In this document: positions 4,884 to 5,579 of the stretch, in pieces
Position numbering within the stretch: position 1 is the stretch's first letter
Layout of the letters: each line of letters starts with the position of its first letter
Origin: a bacterium
Lineage (GTDB): Bacteria; Babelota; Babeliae; Babelales; GCA-2401785
Assembly: GCA_030629865.1 (NCBI GenBank)
Contig: DAOVOC010000064.1
Coordinates: forward strand, 1 to 5,579
DNA: 5,579 bases
Reading direction: 5' to 3'
Notes under the pieces: model-generated
The model's input: the letters and a program-made list of their open reading frames with translations, nothing else
What the model was told of the DNA's origin: nothing
Databases searched by the model: none
Program-made: the position numbers and the translations under genes

Positions 4884-5579
4884 ATGAATCATCATTCAAT
4901 CAACACAATCGAAGACATAAAAATAAAAAATGAATCCATTTTTTTAAGAGTCGATCTAAATGCCCCACTAAATGCAAACAATGAAATAACAGATGACTTC
5001 AAATTGATATCAATTATTCCAACTATCAAAAAACTTCTGTTCTATGAACCTGAAAAAATTATTATCGCAACACACATAGGGCGCCCTCAGGGAATAGAAG
5101 AAAATTTAAGCACAAAACACCTTGTTCCCTGGCTTACCAAACACGACATTACCGTCCAGCACACCGAATCATTAGACACAATTCCAAAACAAGGCATTAT
5201 TCTTCTAGAAAACCTTCGATTCAATGCAGGAGAAACAATTACAGACCAAGCAAAACAGTTCGCAAAAAAGCTTCAAAAAACAGCTACTATTTATGTTAAT
5301 GATGCATTTGCGGCTATACACCGCAATGATGCTTCAGTTGGCGCGCTTCCACATCTTTTTGCACCAAACAAACGTTGTGTTGGCCCGCTTGTAGAAAAAG
5401 AAATAGAAGGATTAACAAAACTCAAAAATCTTAGTACACAACCATTTGTGCTTGTTCTTGGTGGAACAAAAATGGAAACAAAAATTCCACTTCTCGAAAG
5501 ATTTACATCGCTTCCCCAAGATCTACGTCCTACAACAATTTTATTAGGCGGGCTGCTTGCCTTTTCAGATCTAGAGAAA
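4884..5579 (+). CDS. pgk: Phosphoglycerate kinase, N-terminal 232 residues (cut by window end)
   Basis: Pgk transfers phosphate from 1,3-bisphosphoglycerate to ADP in glycolysis, and runs the reverse in gluconeogenesis, in the cytoplasm. The frame is open to the window end. TAAGGAG lies 8 bases before the ATG. The N-terminal, 3-phosphoglycerate-binding domain is visible: FLRVDLNAPL (20-29, with Arg22, Asp24, Asn26), ITDD (35-38), HIGRP (64-68), LLENLRFNAGE (107-117, Arg112), YVNDAFAAIHR (137-147, Arg147), GPLVEKEIEGL (167-177), then LGGTKMETKIPLLERF (192-207), the start of the nucleotide-binding side. The family is about 390-415 aa, so roughly 40 percent is missing to the right. After ITDD the usual T-R-I is F-K-L, so the conserved substrate-binding arginine (Arg38/39 in eukaryotic numbering) is Lys40. 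FGTAHR is FAAIHR. These changes do not put the identity in doubt. A promoter and a hairpin may lie in the leader. Confidence 0.96.
   Translation, partial: MNHHSINTIEDIKIKNESIFLRVDLNAPLNANNEITDDFKLISIIPTIKKLLFYEPEKIIIATHIGRPQGIEENLSTKHLVPWLTKHDITVQHTESLDTIPKQGIILLENLRFNAGETITDQAKQFAKKLQKTATIYVNDAFAAIHRNDASVGALPHLFAPNKRCVGPLVEKEIEGLTKLKNLSTQPFVLVLGGTKMETKIPLLERFTSLPQDLRPTTILLGGLLAFSDLEK

Overview
The window is AT-rich bacterial DNA with tightly packed genes. Lipoprotein signal peptides and a LolC/LolE-type permease point to a diderm bacterium. The compact layout, A/T-biased codons, several secreted or lipidated proteins I cannot place in a family, and a short dispersed palindromic repeat would fit a reduced-genome, host-associated lineage such as Candidatus Dependentiae (TM6). 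That assignment is a guess from style, not from a marker gene.

Left part (about 64-3233), all on the minus strand, in transcription order. First comes a 241-aa lipoprotein of unknown function (3233-2508). rpiB follows (2511-2092), with its ATG overlapping the lipoprotein stop codon. Next, 21 bp further on, is a second lipoprotein gene (from 2070), whose reading frame breaks at a run of seven A and continues in the -1 frame to 1427. Then, with a promoter-like sequence of its own, comes a 328-aa secreted protein (1276-290). A doubtful 71-aa frame (279-64) ends the series. The broken lipoprotein and the 328-aa protein end in the same membrane-hairpin module (W-M-L-x-G-G-S ... FxRYFKRNK ... second hydrophobic segment), so they are related at their C-termini but not obviously at their N-termini.

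Middle (3234-3397): a divergent intergenic region. It holds a plausible extended -10 promoter reading right. Three TGGTA copies, spaced exactly 11 bp apart, overlie that promoter.

Right part, plus strand: a 441-aa LolC/LolE-family ABC-transporter permease (3398-4723). Then comes a 160-bp spacer with two inverted copies of a GC-rich palindromic repeat, one intact and one with its centre missing, plus a consensus TATAAT. The start of pgk (phosphoglycerate kinase, 4884 onward) follows, cut by the window end after 232 residues.

Functionally there are two themes. One is envelope biology: two lipoproteins, a secreted membrane-anchored protein, and a permease of the family that extracts lipoproteins from the inner membrane. 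The other is core sugar-phosphate metabolism (RpiB, Pgk). The most interesting points are the A7 frameshift, the shared membrane-hairpin module, unusual active-site residues in RpiB, the phased TGGTA repeats and the paired palindromes. I see no defence system, CRISPR array, tRNA, rRNA or transposase gene.
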